From Microbacteriaceae bacterium PS02068 (lineage in GTDB: Bacteria; Actinomycetota; Actinomycetes; Actinomycetales; Microbacteriaceae), in assembly GCA_029959325.1 (NCBI GenBank), contig JASCPF010000020.1, forward strand, positions 1-47,171: a stretch of 47,171 nt of DNA. The letters run 5' to 3'. The notes beneath the pieces were generated by a model, which saw only the letters and a list, made by a program, of their open reading frames with translations, was not told the origin of the DNA and did no database searches. Positions 34,455 to 42,920 of the stretch are shown piece after piece. Both the position numbers and the translations under genes were made by a program. Position 1 is the first letter of the stretch. Every line of letters starts with the position of its first letter.

Positions 34455-35138
34455 ATGCTCGAAATGAACGACATCCAGGCCGGATACGGACGCACGCTCG
34501 TCCTGCACGGGGTGACGCTGCCTTCGGAGAAGGTTGTGGCCGTCCTCGGCCACAACGGGGCGGGAAAGTCGACACTGCTGCGCGTCGCGATCGGACTCAT
34601 CAAGCCGCGCAGCGGCCAGGTGATCTTCGACGGTGAGGACGTCACCTCGCTCGCTCCGAACAAGCGCGTCGCGCGCGGCATGGGCTATGTGCCGCAGGGG
34701 CAACAATCCTTCGGCCAGCTCACCACGATGGAGAACCTGCAGCTCGTCGCCGATGGCCGCAAGCGCGGCAAGGCGCTCATCGAGCAGCAGCTCTCGCGCT
34801 TCCCCGCGCTGGAGAAGTTCGCGACCCGCAAAGCCGGCCTGCTCTCGGGCGGTCAGCGTCAGCAGCTCGCCATCGCGCGGGCGCTGATCGCCGAGCCGAA
34901 GCTGCTCATTCTCGACGAGCCGACCGAGGGCATCCAGCCGACGATCGTCGCCGAGATCGAGCAGACGATCATCGAGCTCGCCAGAGAGGGGCTGTCGGTG
35001 CTGCTCGTCGAACAGCACATCGGGTTCGCGCTCGAGGCGGCCGACAAGTACCTCGTGCTGGCTAGCGGCTTCGTCTCGCAGACCGGTGAGGGCGGTGCGA
35101 CCGCCGCCGAGGGCGTGCGCGCGGCGATGGCGATCTGA
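34455..35138 (+). CDS. urtE: Urea ABC transporter ATPase UrtE
   Basis: A 227-residue ABC ATPase with GHNGAGKSTLL, LSGGQRQQLAIARAL and LILDEPTEGIQP, the last being characteristic of UrtE. ATG one base after the urtD stop with a strong AGGAGAGGGGG ribosome site. Last gene of the urt operon. Confidence 0.94.
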   Translation: MLEMNDIQAGYGRTLVLHGVTLPSEKVVAVLGHNGAGKSTLLRVAIGLIKPRSGQVIFDGEDVTSLAPNKRVARGMGYVPQGQQSFGQLTTMENLQLVADGRKRGKALIEQQLSRFPALEKFATRKAGLLSGGQRQQLAIARALIAEPKLLILDEPTEGIQPTIVAEIEQTIIELAREGLSVLLVEQHIGFALEAADKYLVLASGFVSQTGEGGATAAEGVRAAMAI

Positions 35139-35206
35139 GGTCGGCGGCGCAGCAGCGCGGCCGGCGCGGCGGCGCGGACGACGCCGTCGCACGGCGTCTG
35201 TCGCCC

Positions 35207-35222
35207 GCAACGCGTCCGTAAC
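35207..35222 (+). promoter_or_regulatory. GlnR-like phased half-sites upstream of the second NCS1 permease
   Basis: GCAAC-N6-GTAAC, preceded 11 bases up by GTCTG (35196-35200). GCAAC ends 21 bases before CACAAT (35233-35238), a possible -10 element, matching the geometry at allB and pucI. The half-sites are degenerate, so this is a weaker call. Confidence 0.4.
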
Positions 35223-35280
35223 ACGGTGCGGTCACAATGGGCGGACGCGCCCGACGCGGGCGATGCAGGGAGTTGCGACG

Positions 35281-36966
35281 GTGACGAGGGCAGACAACGC
35301 GCGGGCAGCCGCCGAGGACAGCCTCGAAGACTATGCCTTCCGCTATGTCCCACGATCGTTCCGGCGCTGGAGTGCCCGAGCGGTGGGCGTCATGGCGCTG
35401 GGCTCGATCGCCTTTCTCGCAGACTTCTCGATCGGCGCCAGCATCGGTCTCGAGCATGGAACTCTCAACGCCGTGCTCGGCATCGCCTTCGCTTCCGTCA
35501 TCATCTTCGTCATCGGCGTGCCGATCGCGTACTACGCCGCCCGGTACAACCTCGATCTCGACCTGATCGCGCGAGGATCGGGATTCGGGTACTACGGCTC
35601 GTCGATCACCACCGTGATCTTCGCGGTCTTCACGTGCATCTTCTTCGCCCTCGAGGGCGCGATCATGGCGCAGGGACTCCGGATGGCCACCGGCATCCCC
35701 CTCGCGATCGGGTATCTCATCTCGACGGTCGTCGTCATCCCGATCGTCATCTACGGAATGCGCGCGCTCGAGCGCCTGCAGTTCTGGACGACGCCCCTCT
35801 GGTTGGCCCTCGCGCTCCTGCCGCTGCTCTGGGTGATCGCGTCGGACCCCGGCGTGGTGGGGAGTTTCTTGGCGTTCACGGGGGCATCCGGCGGCGGTGT
35901 GCAGATCCAGGCGATCGTCGCGAGCGCCGCGGTGTGCTTCGCGCTGACGCCGCAGCTGGCCGAGCAAGTCGACGTGATCCGGGCGATGCCGCCCCGCACG
36001 CGCGCCAATCGGCGGTCGTGGTGGGCCTCGCTGCTCTTCGCGGGTCCCGGGTGGGTACTCTTCAGCGGCACCAAGCAGGTGGTCGGCGTCTTCCTTGCGG
36101 TGTACCTCTTGACGCGGGTGGACTCGGCGCTCGGCCCGTCGGCCACCGAGCCGGTGCGTCAGTTCGTCGCCCTCTATGAGTCGATCATGCCCGCGTGGCT
36201 CGCGGTCGCTCTGGCGCTGGTGCTCGTCGTCGTCGCGCAGATCAAGATCAACGTCACGAACGCCTACTCGGGCTCGCTGGCGTGGTCAAACGTGTACACG
36301 CGTCTCAGGAAGACCTACCCGGGGCGGACGGTCTTCATCTTCTTCAACCTCGCCATCGCGCTCGCGCTGATGTGGATGGATGTCTTCAGCCTGATCGGCT
36401 TCGTCCTCAGCCTGTATGCCAACGTGGTGATGGCCTGGCTGGTCACGATCGCCACCGACATCGTGATCAACAAGCACCTGCTGCGTCTCTCGCCCCTCTA
36501 CCCCGAGTTCCGTAGAGGGATGCTGCGCGACTGGAACCCGGTCGGACTCGTGTCTGTGGCGCTCGCATCGCTGCTCTCGCTCGCGACCTTCGGCGGCCTG
36601 TTCGGCTCTGAGCTGCGGCCGCTGTCGGTTCTCGTCGCCATCGGCGTCGCCGCGGTCACCACACCTGCCATGGCGATCGCGACGAGAGGCCGATACTACC
36701 TGCGGCGTCGGACCGACGGCATCGCATCGCCGATCCTCGATGACGCGGGCAACCCCTCGGGAGAGCGCCTGCGCTGCCACGTCACGGGCTACACTTTCGA
36801 ACGGCCGGATATGCTTGCCTCAGCCGAGCGCGGCCCCCACGGCGAGACGCAGTATGTGTCGTCGCTCGCGCTCACGCTCGATGACTCGGATCGCTACCTG
36901 CTGCCGCCTGAGCCAACGGAGCCACCCGAACGAACAGGTACGCGAAGACGTAGAGGAGGGGGATGA
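35281..36966 (+). CDS. NCS1-type purine/cytosine permease with soluble C-terminal extension
   Basis: A 561-residue protein with about 12 membrane segments between residues 30 and 470 (for example GSGFGYYGSSITTVIFAVFT and KINVTNAYSGSLAWSN, typical for the cytosine/purine permease branch). About 90 hydrophilic residues follow, with the segment RCHVTGYTFERPDM that looks like a small folded unit. GTG at 35281 has CAGGGAG 8 bases upstream; ATG at 35263 would add six residues. The stop overlaps a TetR gene (ATGA). Substrate, probably a purine base, is inferred. Confidence 0.8.
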   Translation: MTRADNARAAAEDSLEDYAFRYVPRSFRRWSARAVGVMALGSIAFLADFSIGASIGLEHGTLNAVLGIAFASVIIFVIGVPIAYYAARYNLDLDLIARGSGFGYYGSSITTVIFAVFTCIFFALEGAIMAQGLRMATGIPLAIGYLISTVVVIPIVIYGMRALERLQFWTTPLWLALALLPLLWVIASDPGVVGSFLAFTGASGGGVQIQAIVASAAVCFALTPQLAEQVDVIRAMPPRTRANRRSWWASLLFAGPGWVLFSGTKQVVGVFLAVYLLTRVDSALGPSATEPVRQFVALYESIMPAWLAVALALVLVVVAQIKINVTNAYSGSLAWSNVYTRLRKTYPGRTVFIFFNLAIALALMWMDVFSLIGFVLSLYANVVMAWLVTIATDIVINKHLLRLSPLYPEFRRGMLRDWNPVGLVSVALASLLSLATFGGLFGSELRPLSVLVAIGVAAVTTPAMAIATRGRYYLRRRTDGIASPILDDAGNPSGERLRCHVTGYTFERPDMLASAERGPHGETQYVSSLALTLDDSDRYLLPPEPTEPPERTGTRRRRGGG

Positions 36967-37589
36967 TGGCAGACGGTCTCGACACTCCCACTGCGATTCT
37001 GGCCAATGTCGCTACCGCGCTTCGCGAGTCGCCCTTCGACGACATCTCGTATCGAGCGATCGGCGACGCGGTCGGCGTCTCTGAGCGCACGGTCTACCGG
37101 CACTTCCCCACGCGGTCCCATCTGCTCGAGGCCGTCGCGGCCTGGATCGAGGAACGTGCCTTCCCGCTTGCCCCGTTCGTCACCGTCGCGCAGTTCCAGA
37201 CCGCGGCGCGGGCACGGTTCCTGGCTTTCGACTCGTTGCCCGCGTATGCGTTCGTGTTTGCGCGCGCGGCATCCCTCTCTCCCACCGCCCAGCCCGAGCC
37301 GACCTTCTTCACGAAGGCGATCGTGGCGACGTTGGCGACCGATCTGCCGTCGCTGAACCAGCGCGATCTACGCCGCAAGGCCGCCAGTGTGCGGTACTTC
37401 GCGTCGGCGCAGTTCTGGGCGCGGATGCGGACCTCGTTCGAGTTGAGCGGCGCCGAGATCGCGGATGTCTTCGACCGGACGGTCGCGCAGTTCCTCGGCG
37501 AGTCCGCGGGCGCCGACAGCGCTGAAGCCGCGGGCGCTGGAGCCGGTCTCGATGGGGCCGCTCGACCCACGAGCCGCACCAGCGAGTAA
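36963..37589 (+). CDS. TetR-family regulator, first of a tandem pair
   Basis: A 208-residue regulator. The helix-turn-helix is in residues about 25-52 (ISYRAIGDAVGVSERTVYRHFPTRSHLL), followed by a ligand domain and an Ala-rich tail. Coupled to the permease by an ATGA overlap, so it probably senses the transported compound or a product and controls this operon. It resembles the next gene product (AAWIEE..FP versus AAWIES..FP at the same place), which suggests a tandem duplication. Confidence 0.85.
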   Translation: MMADGLDTPTAILANVATALRESPFDDISYRAIGDAVGVSERTVYRHFPTRSHLLEAVAAWIEERAFPLAPFVTVAQFQTAARARFLAFDSLPAYAFVFARAASLSPTAQPEPTFFTKAIVATLATDLPSLNQRDLRRKAASVRYFASAQFWARMRTSFELSGAEIADVFDRTVAQFLGESAGADSAEAAGAGAGLDGAARPTSRTSE

Positions 37590-37596
37590 GGGCAGG

Positions 37597-38172
37597 ATGT
37601 CGGCGGAGGCGCGCGATGACGGCGAGGTGAGCCGCACGCAAGAGGCGATCCTCGCCGCCTACACCGAGTTGATCGAGGAACTCGGCACCGACGACGTGTC
37701 GTTCCGCCTCATCGCGCGGCGCGCCGGCATCGGCGAGCGCACGATCTTTCGCAACTACGCGAGCCGTGTCGACCTGCTGCTGGCGACGGCGGCGTGGATC
37801 GAGAGCCAGGTCTTCCCGCGGCAGAGCGCGGAGAGCATCTTCGACATGCCGCTCGTCGTGCGCGCCGCGATGGAGTCGTACGACAGCCGCGCCGAACTCG
37901 CCCACGTCGTGGCCGAGACGACGATGCGCGGCATCAGCGGCGCAGAGCCGGCTCCGCGGCGACTGGCCCTCGAGCAGATGGCCGTCGTCGAGCTTCCCTC
38001 GGTAGGCGAGGATGAGCGCCGAGCGGTCGTCGCGGCGCTGTCGCACCTCGATTCCGCGGCGACGTGGGTCACCCTGCGCCGAGAGTTCGGCATGAGCCGC
38101 GGCGACATCGCCGATGCGGCTGCGTGGGCGGCGGAGGCAGTGCTGGACCCGGTGCGCTTCCGCGCCGGCTGA
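37597..38172 (+). CDS. TetR-family regulator, second of a tandem pair
   Basis: A 191-residue regulator with helix-turn-helix VSFRLIARRAGIGERTIFRNYASRVDLL at about residues 32-59. I place the start at the ATG at 37597, 7 bases after the first TetR stop with GGGCAGG in front; upstream in-frame ATGs would run into the previous gene. It is paralogous to the first regulator, so the pair may form a heterodimer or divide two promoters. Confidence 0.83.
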   Translation: MSAEARDDGEVSRTQEAILAAYTELIEELGTDDVSFRLIARRAGIGERTIFRNYASRVDLLLATAAWIESQVFPRQSAESIFDMPLVVRAAMESYDSRAELAHVVAETTMRGISGAEPAPRRLALEQMAVVELPSVGEDERRAVVAALSHLDSAATWVTLRREFGMSRGDIADAAAWAAEAVLDPVRFRAG

Positions 38173-38190
38173 GAGCCGGGCTCCCCGAGC

Positions 38191-38808
38191 TCACGGCCGG
38201 ACGGGCAGGTCGATCGAGGCGGTCATCTCGGCGCCTGGCGACACCTCGGCCCGGGCGGGCGGCACATAGTCGCGCAGCCGCGCCAGAGCCTCGCCGGGCT
38301 CGGTGGCGACGACCAGCATGTCGGTGTAGCGGGGGTGGGTGAACCCCCGGTCGCGCATGTTCGCGACGAAGGCGAGCAGCGGGTCGAAGTAACCCGCGAC
38401 GTTGAGCAGCCCGACGGGCTTCTCGTGGATGCCGAGCTGAGCCCACGTCCACTGCTCGGTGAGCTCCTCGAGCGTGCCCGGCCCGCCCGGCAGCGCGAGG
38501 AACACGTCGCCGCGCTCGGCCATGATCATCTTCCGCTCGTGCATCGTGTCGACGAGGATCAGCTCGCTCAGGTCGTCGTTCACCTCTTCGCGGGCCTGCA
38601 GCGCGCGCGGGATGACGCCCGTCACGTGCGCGCCCGCGGCGAGCGCCGCGTCGGCGACGGCGCCCATCAGCCCGACGTGGCCGCCGCCGTAGACGAGCGC
38701 CATGCCCGCGCGGCCGATCGCCGTGCCGACCGCATGCGCGGCATCCAGGTACACCGGGTCGAACCCGGGGGATGATCCGCAGAAGACCGTGACCGTGAAG
38801 CGTGCCAT
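38191..38808 (-). CDS. LOG-family nucleotide 5'-monophosphate phosphoribohydrolase
   Basis: A 205-residue Rossmann-fold protein with the LOG signature: MHERKMIM and PGGPGTLEELTE. Family members split AMP or cytokinin riboside monophosphates into free base and ribose-5-phosphate. VYGGGHVGLMG is typical. TAGCGT ends 6 bases before the ATG, and a GGCAC-N6-GAAAC box sits 10 bases behind it, so it seems to share control with the purine genes. That fits a role in freeing purine bases, not only hormone synthesis. Confidence 0.87.
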   Translation of the reverse strand: MARFTVTVFCGSSPGFDPVYLDAAHAVGTAIGRAGMALVYGGGHVGLMGAVADAALAAGAHVTGVIPRALQAREEVNDDLSELILVDTMHERKMIMAERGDVFLALPGGPGTLEELTEQWTWAQLGIHEKPVGLLNVAGYFDPLLAFVANMRDRGFTHPRYTDMLVVATEPGEALARLRDYVPPARAEVSPGAEMTASIDLPVRP

Positions 38809-38814
38809 GAACCG

Positions 38815-38820
38815 ACGCTA
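38815..38820 (-). promoter_or_regulatory. -10 element of the LOG gene (leaderless)
   Basis: TAGCGT on the minus strand, 6 bases before the ATG at 38808. Confidence 0.55.
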
Positions 38821-38830
38821 GAGCGCTTGT

Positions 38831-38878
38831 GTTTCCACGCCGTGCCTGCGTGTTTCCATGCCGTGACAGCGTGGAAAC
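38831..38878. promoter_or_regulatory. Back-to-back GlnR-like boxes between LOG and deaminase genes
   Basis: Two overlapping perfect boxes share one GTGAC: plus strand GTGAC-N6-GAAAC (38863-38878), minus strand GTCAC-N6-GAAAC (38867-38852). A third, GGCAC-N6-GAAAC with one mismatch, is on the minus strand (38846-38831). The plus box ends 10 bases before TAGCCT of the deaminase; the third ends 10 bases before TAGCGT of the LOG gene. The underlying repeat is TGTTTCCAYGCCGTG (38830 and 38851) with the inverted GCGTGGAAACA at 38869. Confidence 0.7.
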
Positions 38879-38888
38879 ATCCGCCGGA

Positions 38889-38894
38889 TAGCCT
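38889..38894 (+). promoter_or_regulatory. -10 element of the deaminase gene (leaderless)
   Basis: TAGCCT, 7 bases before the ATG at 38902. The GGAG at 38897-38900 is too close to the ATG to act as a ribosome site. Confidence 0.55.
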
Positions 38895-38901
38895 CCGGAG
38901 C

Positions 38902-40281
38902 ATGTCGCTCCTCGTCACCCATGCGCGCCTGATCACGATCCCGACCGGCACGACCGACCCCGGCTACATCGACGGCGGGTGGATGCTCGTCGGCGATGAC
39001 GGGCGCATCGCGGCGATCGGGTCGGGCGAGGCTCCGGCCGACACGACCGCCGATGAGACGCTGGATGCCGCGGGGGCCTTCGTCGCGCCGGGATTCGTGT
39101 CGAGCCACTCGCACCTGTTCACGAGCGGACTCCGCGGCCTCGGCGTCGCCGACACGCTGTACGGCTGGTGCGACTCGATGCTCGGAACGACCGCCCACAT
39201 GAGCGCCGACCAGCTGTACTGGTCGACGCTGCACGGCTCGCTCGACTTCCTCTCGAACGGCGTGACGACCGCCTACAACTTCACCGATCCGCTGCAGGCG
39301 TGGGAGTCGATGGTCGACGGCAAGCGCACCGGCACCGCGGGGCTGCGCGGGCTCGAGTACCACTATCGCCAGGCCGAGGGCATGCGCGACAGTGGCATCC
39401 GCTTCGTCGACGCGGCGGGGATGGATGTCACGGCCGGCACCGAAGTCGAGGTGTTCGACCGGTTCGCGGCCGAGGTTGCGCACACCCGCACGTTCGACCC
39501 CGACTTCGCGCTGGGCAGCTCGATCATGGGCCAGGTGCAGTGGTCGCCGCACCCCGCCGCCGCCGAGTTCGAGGTCGAGGCGATGCGCCGCTACGGCGTC
39601 ACGAACCAGGCGCACTTCCTCGAGTCGCCCGAGGCGATCGAGCACCAGCAGTCGAAGTTCGCGCTCTATCGGGATGCCGGGGCGCTCGGCCTCGGGCTGA
39701 TGTTCGGCCACTTCATCCAGACCACGCCCGAGATCATCGCCGAGGCGGTTTCCGGCGGAGCCTCGATGTCGTGGCAGCCGGCATCCAACGGGCGCCTCGC
39801 CTCGGGCACCGCCCTCGTGCCCGAGATGCTCGCGATGGGCATGAAAGTCGGCGTCGGGCTCGACGACCAGGCGTGCACCGACGTGTCGGACCCGTGGCAG
39901 AACATGCGGATGGGCATCTACATGCAGCGCGCGCGCACGAAGGATCCGCTGTCGATGATGCCCGAGCTCATGCTGCGCCTGCACACCCTCGGGGGCGCCG
40001 AGATCATGGGCGTCGATGACCGCGTCGGCTCGCTCGAGGTCGGAAAGTTCGGCGACTTCGTCGTCGTCGACCCGCGGATGCCTGACGTCGGGCCCCTCTG
40101 GCATCCCGTGCGCTCGTACGTGCTCGCGATGAGCCCCCGCAACCTCAAGGCCGTGTACGTGGGCGGGCACCTCGTGAGCACCGAGGGCGGGGTCTCGACG
40201 AACCCGCTCGCGGGCGAGGCATCGGCCAAGCTGCACGAGCTGCCCGCCGCCGTCATCCCGCTGCGCGGCCACCCGCACTGA
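38902..40281 (+). CDS. ATZ/TRZ-type amidohydrolase, probable purine or related deaminase
   Basis: A 459-residue metal-dependent hydrolase of the cytosine deaminase/ATZ-TRZ group. GFVSSHSHLF gives the HxH metal motif near residue 70; further His residues are in NQAHFLE and FGHFIQTT, and the metal Asp is in GVGLDDQACTDVSDPW. The C-terminal GSLEVGKFGDFVVVD is the usual composite-domain end. It shares a regulatory region with the LOG gene and faces an ABC importer. Candidate substrates are guanine, 8-oxoguanine (which would give urate) or a pyrimidine/triazine; none is proven. A longer open frame from 38827 crosses the regulatory sites and is rejected. Confidence 0.82.
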   Translation: MSLLVTHARLITIPTGTTDPGYIDGGWMLVGDDGRIAAIGSGEAPADTTADETLDAAGAFVAPGFVSSHSHLFTSGLRGLGVADTLYGWCDSMLGTTAHMSADQLYWSTLHGSLDFLSNGVTTAYNFTDPLQAWESMVDGKRTGTAGLRGLEYHYRQAEGMRDSGIRFVDAAGMDVTAGTEVEVFDRFAAEVAHTRTFDPDFALGSSIMGQVQWSPHPAAAEFEVEAMRRYGVTNQAHFLESPEAIEHQQSKFALYRDAGALGLGLMFGHFIQTTPEIIAEAVSGGASMSWQPASNGRLASGTALVPEMLAMGMKVGVGLDDQACTDVSDPWQNMRMGIYMQRARTKDPLSMMPELMLRLHTLGGAEIMGVDDRVGSLEVGKFGDFVVVDPRMPDVGPLWHPVRSYVLAMSPRNLKAVYVGGHLVSTEGGVSTNPLAGEASAKLHELPAAVIPLRGHPH

Positions 40282-40329
40282 GCGGCTGTCGGTCGGGTCT
40301 CGGCCCGTTCCGCGCCGCCGCACCCCGGC

Positions 40330-41247
40330 TCAGGCGACCGAGATGGCCATGCCCATGCGGGCGAGCACGACGTTCTCGAGGATCTGCACCACGTTGTAGA
40401 GCACGAGCGTGATCACCGTGATCAGGGCGATCGCGCCCCACAGCTGGGTGAACTGCGCCTGCGCGTTGAACTTGAGGATCGCGCCGCCGATGCCGGTGCC
40501 GGTCGAGAGCCACTCGGCGAGCAGGGCGCCGGTGACGGCGGCGGGCACCGACACGCGCATCGCCGCGAACACCGACGGCAGCGCGCCCGGCAGGTTGACC
40601 TTGCGCAGCGCCATGAACCGGCTGCCGCCGTACACGTGCACGACGTCGAGGCTCTGCTGGCTGGCGCGGCTGAGCCCGAACAGCACGTTCGCGAGCGCCG
40701 GGAAGAGCACGACCACGGTGCCGATGACGGCGACGGATGCCGTCGTGCCGCGCCCCGTGATGATGATGATGACCGGGGCGATCGATACGAGCGGGATCGT
40801 GCGCAGCAGCAGCACGAGGGGCATGACCCCGGCCTCGATCGCCTTCGACAGGCTGAACAGCACGGCGAGGACGATCGCGACGACCATGCCGACGACGAAT
40901 CCGATCACCGAGTCGCGCAGGGTCTCGCCGAGCAGCGGGAAGAGCTGCTCGCGGTGGGCGGCGGCCTTCTCGTCGGTGAACAGGAACGCGAACACGTCGA
41001 GCGGGCCCTTGGCCACGTACGGCGAGATGCCGGTGAGGCTGACGACGCCCTGCCACAGCAGCAGCAGCACGACGAAGGTGATCGCGGCGTTGCCGAGCGA
41101 CCGGCCGAACGAGCGTGCGACGGCGCGACGGCGATCGGCGCGCAGGCGGGCGAGGGCCGTGGCATCCGCCCGGCGTGCGGTCTGGGCGATGGTCGCGGCG
41201 GGCTGCGCCGGCGGCTGCACGGCGTCGATCGTGGCATTGTTCGGCAT
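40330..41247 (-). CDS. ABC transporter permease, NitT/TauT type (second)
   Basis: A 305-residue permease with about six membrane segments and the inner-membrane EAA-like loop LDVVHVYGGSRFMALRKVNLPGALPSVF. The long N-terminal tail (about 50 residues) is cytoplasmic. Its start shares one base with the stop of the first permease (TGATG). Together they would form a heterodimeric channel. Ends 48 bases from the convergent deaminase. Confidence 0.88.
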   Translation of the reverse strand: MPNNATIDAVQPPAQPAATIAQTARRADATALARLRADRRRAVARSFGRSLGNAAITFVVLLLLWQGVVSLTGISPYVAKGPLDVFAFLFTDEKAAAHREQLFPLLGETLRDSVIGFVVGMVVAIVLAVLFSLSKAIEAGVMPLVLLLRTIPLVSIAPVIIIITGRGTTASVAVIGTVVVLFPALANVLFGLSRASQQSLDVVHVYGGSRFMALRKVNLPGALPSVFAAMRVSVPAAVTGALLAEWLSTGTGIGGAILKFNAQAQFTQLWGAIALITVITLVLYNVVQILENVVLARMGMAISVA

Positions 41248-42053
41248 CAGACGGCCTTCCCTGCCACCCACGGGGTGACGAGTCGGATGACGAGGCCCAC
41301 GATGCCGTAGGCGGCGAGGGCGAAGACGGCGCAGAGGAGGAACACCGACCACACGCCCGCCGAGTCGAGCTGACCCTGCAGGCGGATGAGGGTCGGGCCG
41401 ACGCCCGCCGTGATCGCACCGAGGTACTCGCCGAGCACGGCGCCGAGGAACGCCGTGGGCACGGCGATCTGCAGGGCGTTGAGGATCGAGGGCAGCGCGG
41501 CGATCAGGCGCACCTTGCGCAGCTGGGTCCAGCGGCCGCCGCCGTAGACGTGCACGACGTCGAGCGCGGAGCGATCGGCGGCTTTGAAGCCGAGGATCGA
41601 GCCGACGACGGTCGTGAACACGCACACCAGGGCGGCGAGGAAGATCGCGGTGGCCGACGGCTGGCCGGGGCTCTTCGCCCCGCCGAGCACGACGACCGAG
41701 ATGCCCCCGATCGCGACGATCGGCAGGCAGTAGCTCACGACGGCGATCTGGGTGATGACCGTCTCGGCCTTCGGGAACAGCAGCACGATGGTGGCGAGCA
41801 GGAGTGCGATGCCGTTGCCCCAGACGTAGCCGATGCCGGCGGCCGCGAGCGTCGGTGCGAAGACGCTCCACGCGCCCGCGATGTTGCCGTCGACGAAGAG
41901 CCACTGGAACACGGCCAGGGGCGAGGGGACGGGTGTGAAGCTGCTCCCCGACTTCTGGTCGAAGACCAGGATCGAGAAAATCCACCAGGCGACGATCAGG
42001 ACGATGCCGCCGATGATCGCGGCGGCCCAGCCGGGCAGGCGCGCGGTGCGCAC
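41247..42053 (-). CDS. ABC transporter permease, NitT/TauT type (first)
   Basis: A 268-residue permease with the same LDVVHVYGGGRWTQLRKVRLIAALPSIL loop as its neighbour, so the two are paralogues. GTG start one base after the ATPase stop. Family relatives carry taurine, nitrate, pyrimidine precursors (ThiX) and purine derivatives. Confidence 0.88.
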   Translation of the reverse strand: MRTARLPGWAAAIIGGIVLIVAWWIFSILVFDQKSGSSFTPVPSPLAVFQWLFVDGNIAGAWSVFAPTLAAAGIGYVWGNGIALLLATIVLLFPKAETVITQIAVVSYCLPIVAIGGISVVVLGGAKSPGQPSATAIFLAALVCVFTTVVGSILGFKAADRSALDVVHVYGGGRWTQLRKVRLIAALPSILNALQIAVPTAFLGAVLGEYLGAITAGVGPTLIRLQGQLDSAGVWSVFLLCAVFALAAYGIVGLVIRLVTPWVAGKAV

Positions 42054-42054
42054 G

Positions 42055-42897
42055 TCACGCCTCCGCTTCGGCGCGCCCGTCCGAGCCGAACAGCAGCTCG
42101 GATGCCTGGTCGACGTAGGCGTGGAACTCGGGGGTGCGCATGATGTCGGGCGTGCGGGGGCGCGGCAGGTCGATCTCGATGATCTCCTTCACCCGTCCCG
42201 GGCGCGGCGACATGACCGCGACGCGGTCGGCGAGGAAGATCGCCTCGCTGATGCCGTGCGTCACGAGCAGGGTCGTGGCGGGCTTCTCGGTCCAGATGCG
42301 CAGCAGCTCGAGGTTGAGGTTCTGGCGCGTCATGTCGTCGAGCGCGCCGAACGGCTCGTCGAGCAGCAGCACCGAGGGCTTCAGCACGAGAGCGCGCGCG
42401 ATCGAGGCGCGCTGGCGCATGCCGCCGGAGAGCTGCGACGGCTTCGCGTTCGCGAAGTCCTTCAGCCCGACCAGCCCGATGAGCTCGTCGACGTAGGCCT
42501 TGTCGACGCTCTTGCCCGCGACCTCGAACGGCAGCTCGATGTTCTTTCGGACGCTCCGCCACGGCAGCAGCGCGTGGTCCTGGAACGCGATGCCCAGCTC
42601 GCTCTTCGCGCGCAGCTGGTCGGGCGTCTCGCCGTCGACGAGCGCGACGCCGGTCGACGGGTGCTCGAGCGAGGCGAGGATGCGCAGGATCGTCGACTTG
42701 CCGCAGCCCGACGGCCCGAGCAGGGCCAGGAACGACCCCTTCTCGGTGTGCAGGTCGGTGTCCTGCAGCGCGGTGAGCGATTTGCCGCCGCGCAGCGAGA
42801 ACGTCTTGGAGAGGCCGGTGATGTGGATGCCGGTGCCACCGGTGCCCTCGTGAGAGGGCACCGGGGCACCGGCCGCCGTATTCGTCAGGTTCGACAT
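42055..42897 (-). CDS. ABC transporter ATPase, NitT/TauT type
   Basis: A 280-residue ATPase: Walker [11 protein letters not shown]-loop [12 protein letters not shown], signature [15 protein letters not shown], Walker [12 protein letters not shown], and switch His in [11 protein letters not shown] at 42897 has AAGGA 4 bases upstream. It lies 23 bases after the binding-protein gene. Confidence 0.92.
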   Translation of the reverse strand: MSNLTNTAAGAPVPSHEGTGGTGIHITGLSKTFSLRGGKSLTALQDTDLHTEKGSFLALLGPSGCGKSTILRILASLEHPSTGVALVDGETPDQLRAKSELGIAFQDHALLPWRSVRKNIELPFEVAGKSVDKAYVDELIGLVGLKDFANAKPSQLSGGMRQRASIARALVLKPSVLLLDEPFGALDDMTRQNLNLELLRIWTEKPATTLLVTHGISEAIFLADRVAVMSPRPGRVKEIIEIDLPRPRTPDIMRTPEFHAYVDQASELLFGSDGRAEAEA

Positions 42898-42920
42898 GGT
42901 TCCTTGAAGGTGTCGTGCCG

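Noticed and set aside
37465..37596. Longer start for the second TetR regulator
   Set aside because: The extension lies inside the first TetR gene in another frame and has no TetR-like content.
38827..38901. N-terminal extension of the deaminase rich in Cys, His and Trp
   Set aside because: It is translation of the regulatory repeat TGTTTCCAYGCCGTG; the ATG at 38902 with TAGCCT upstream fits better and matches the family start.
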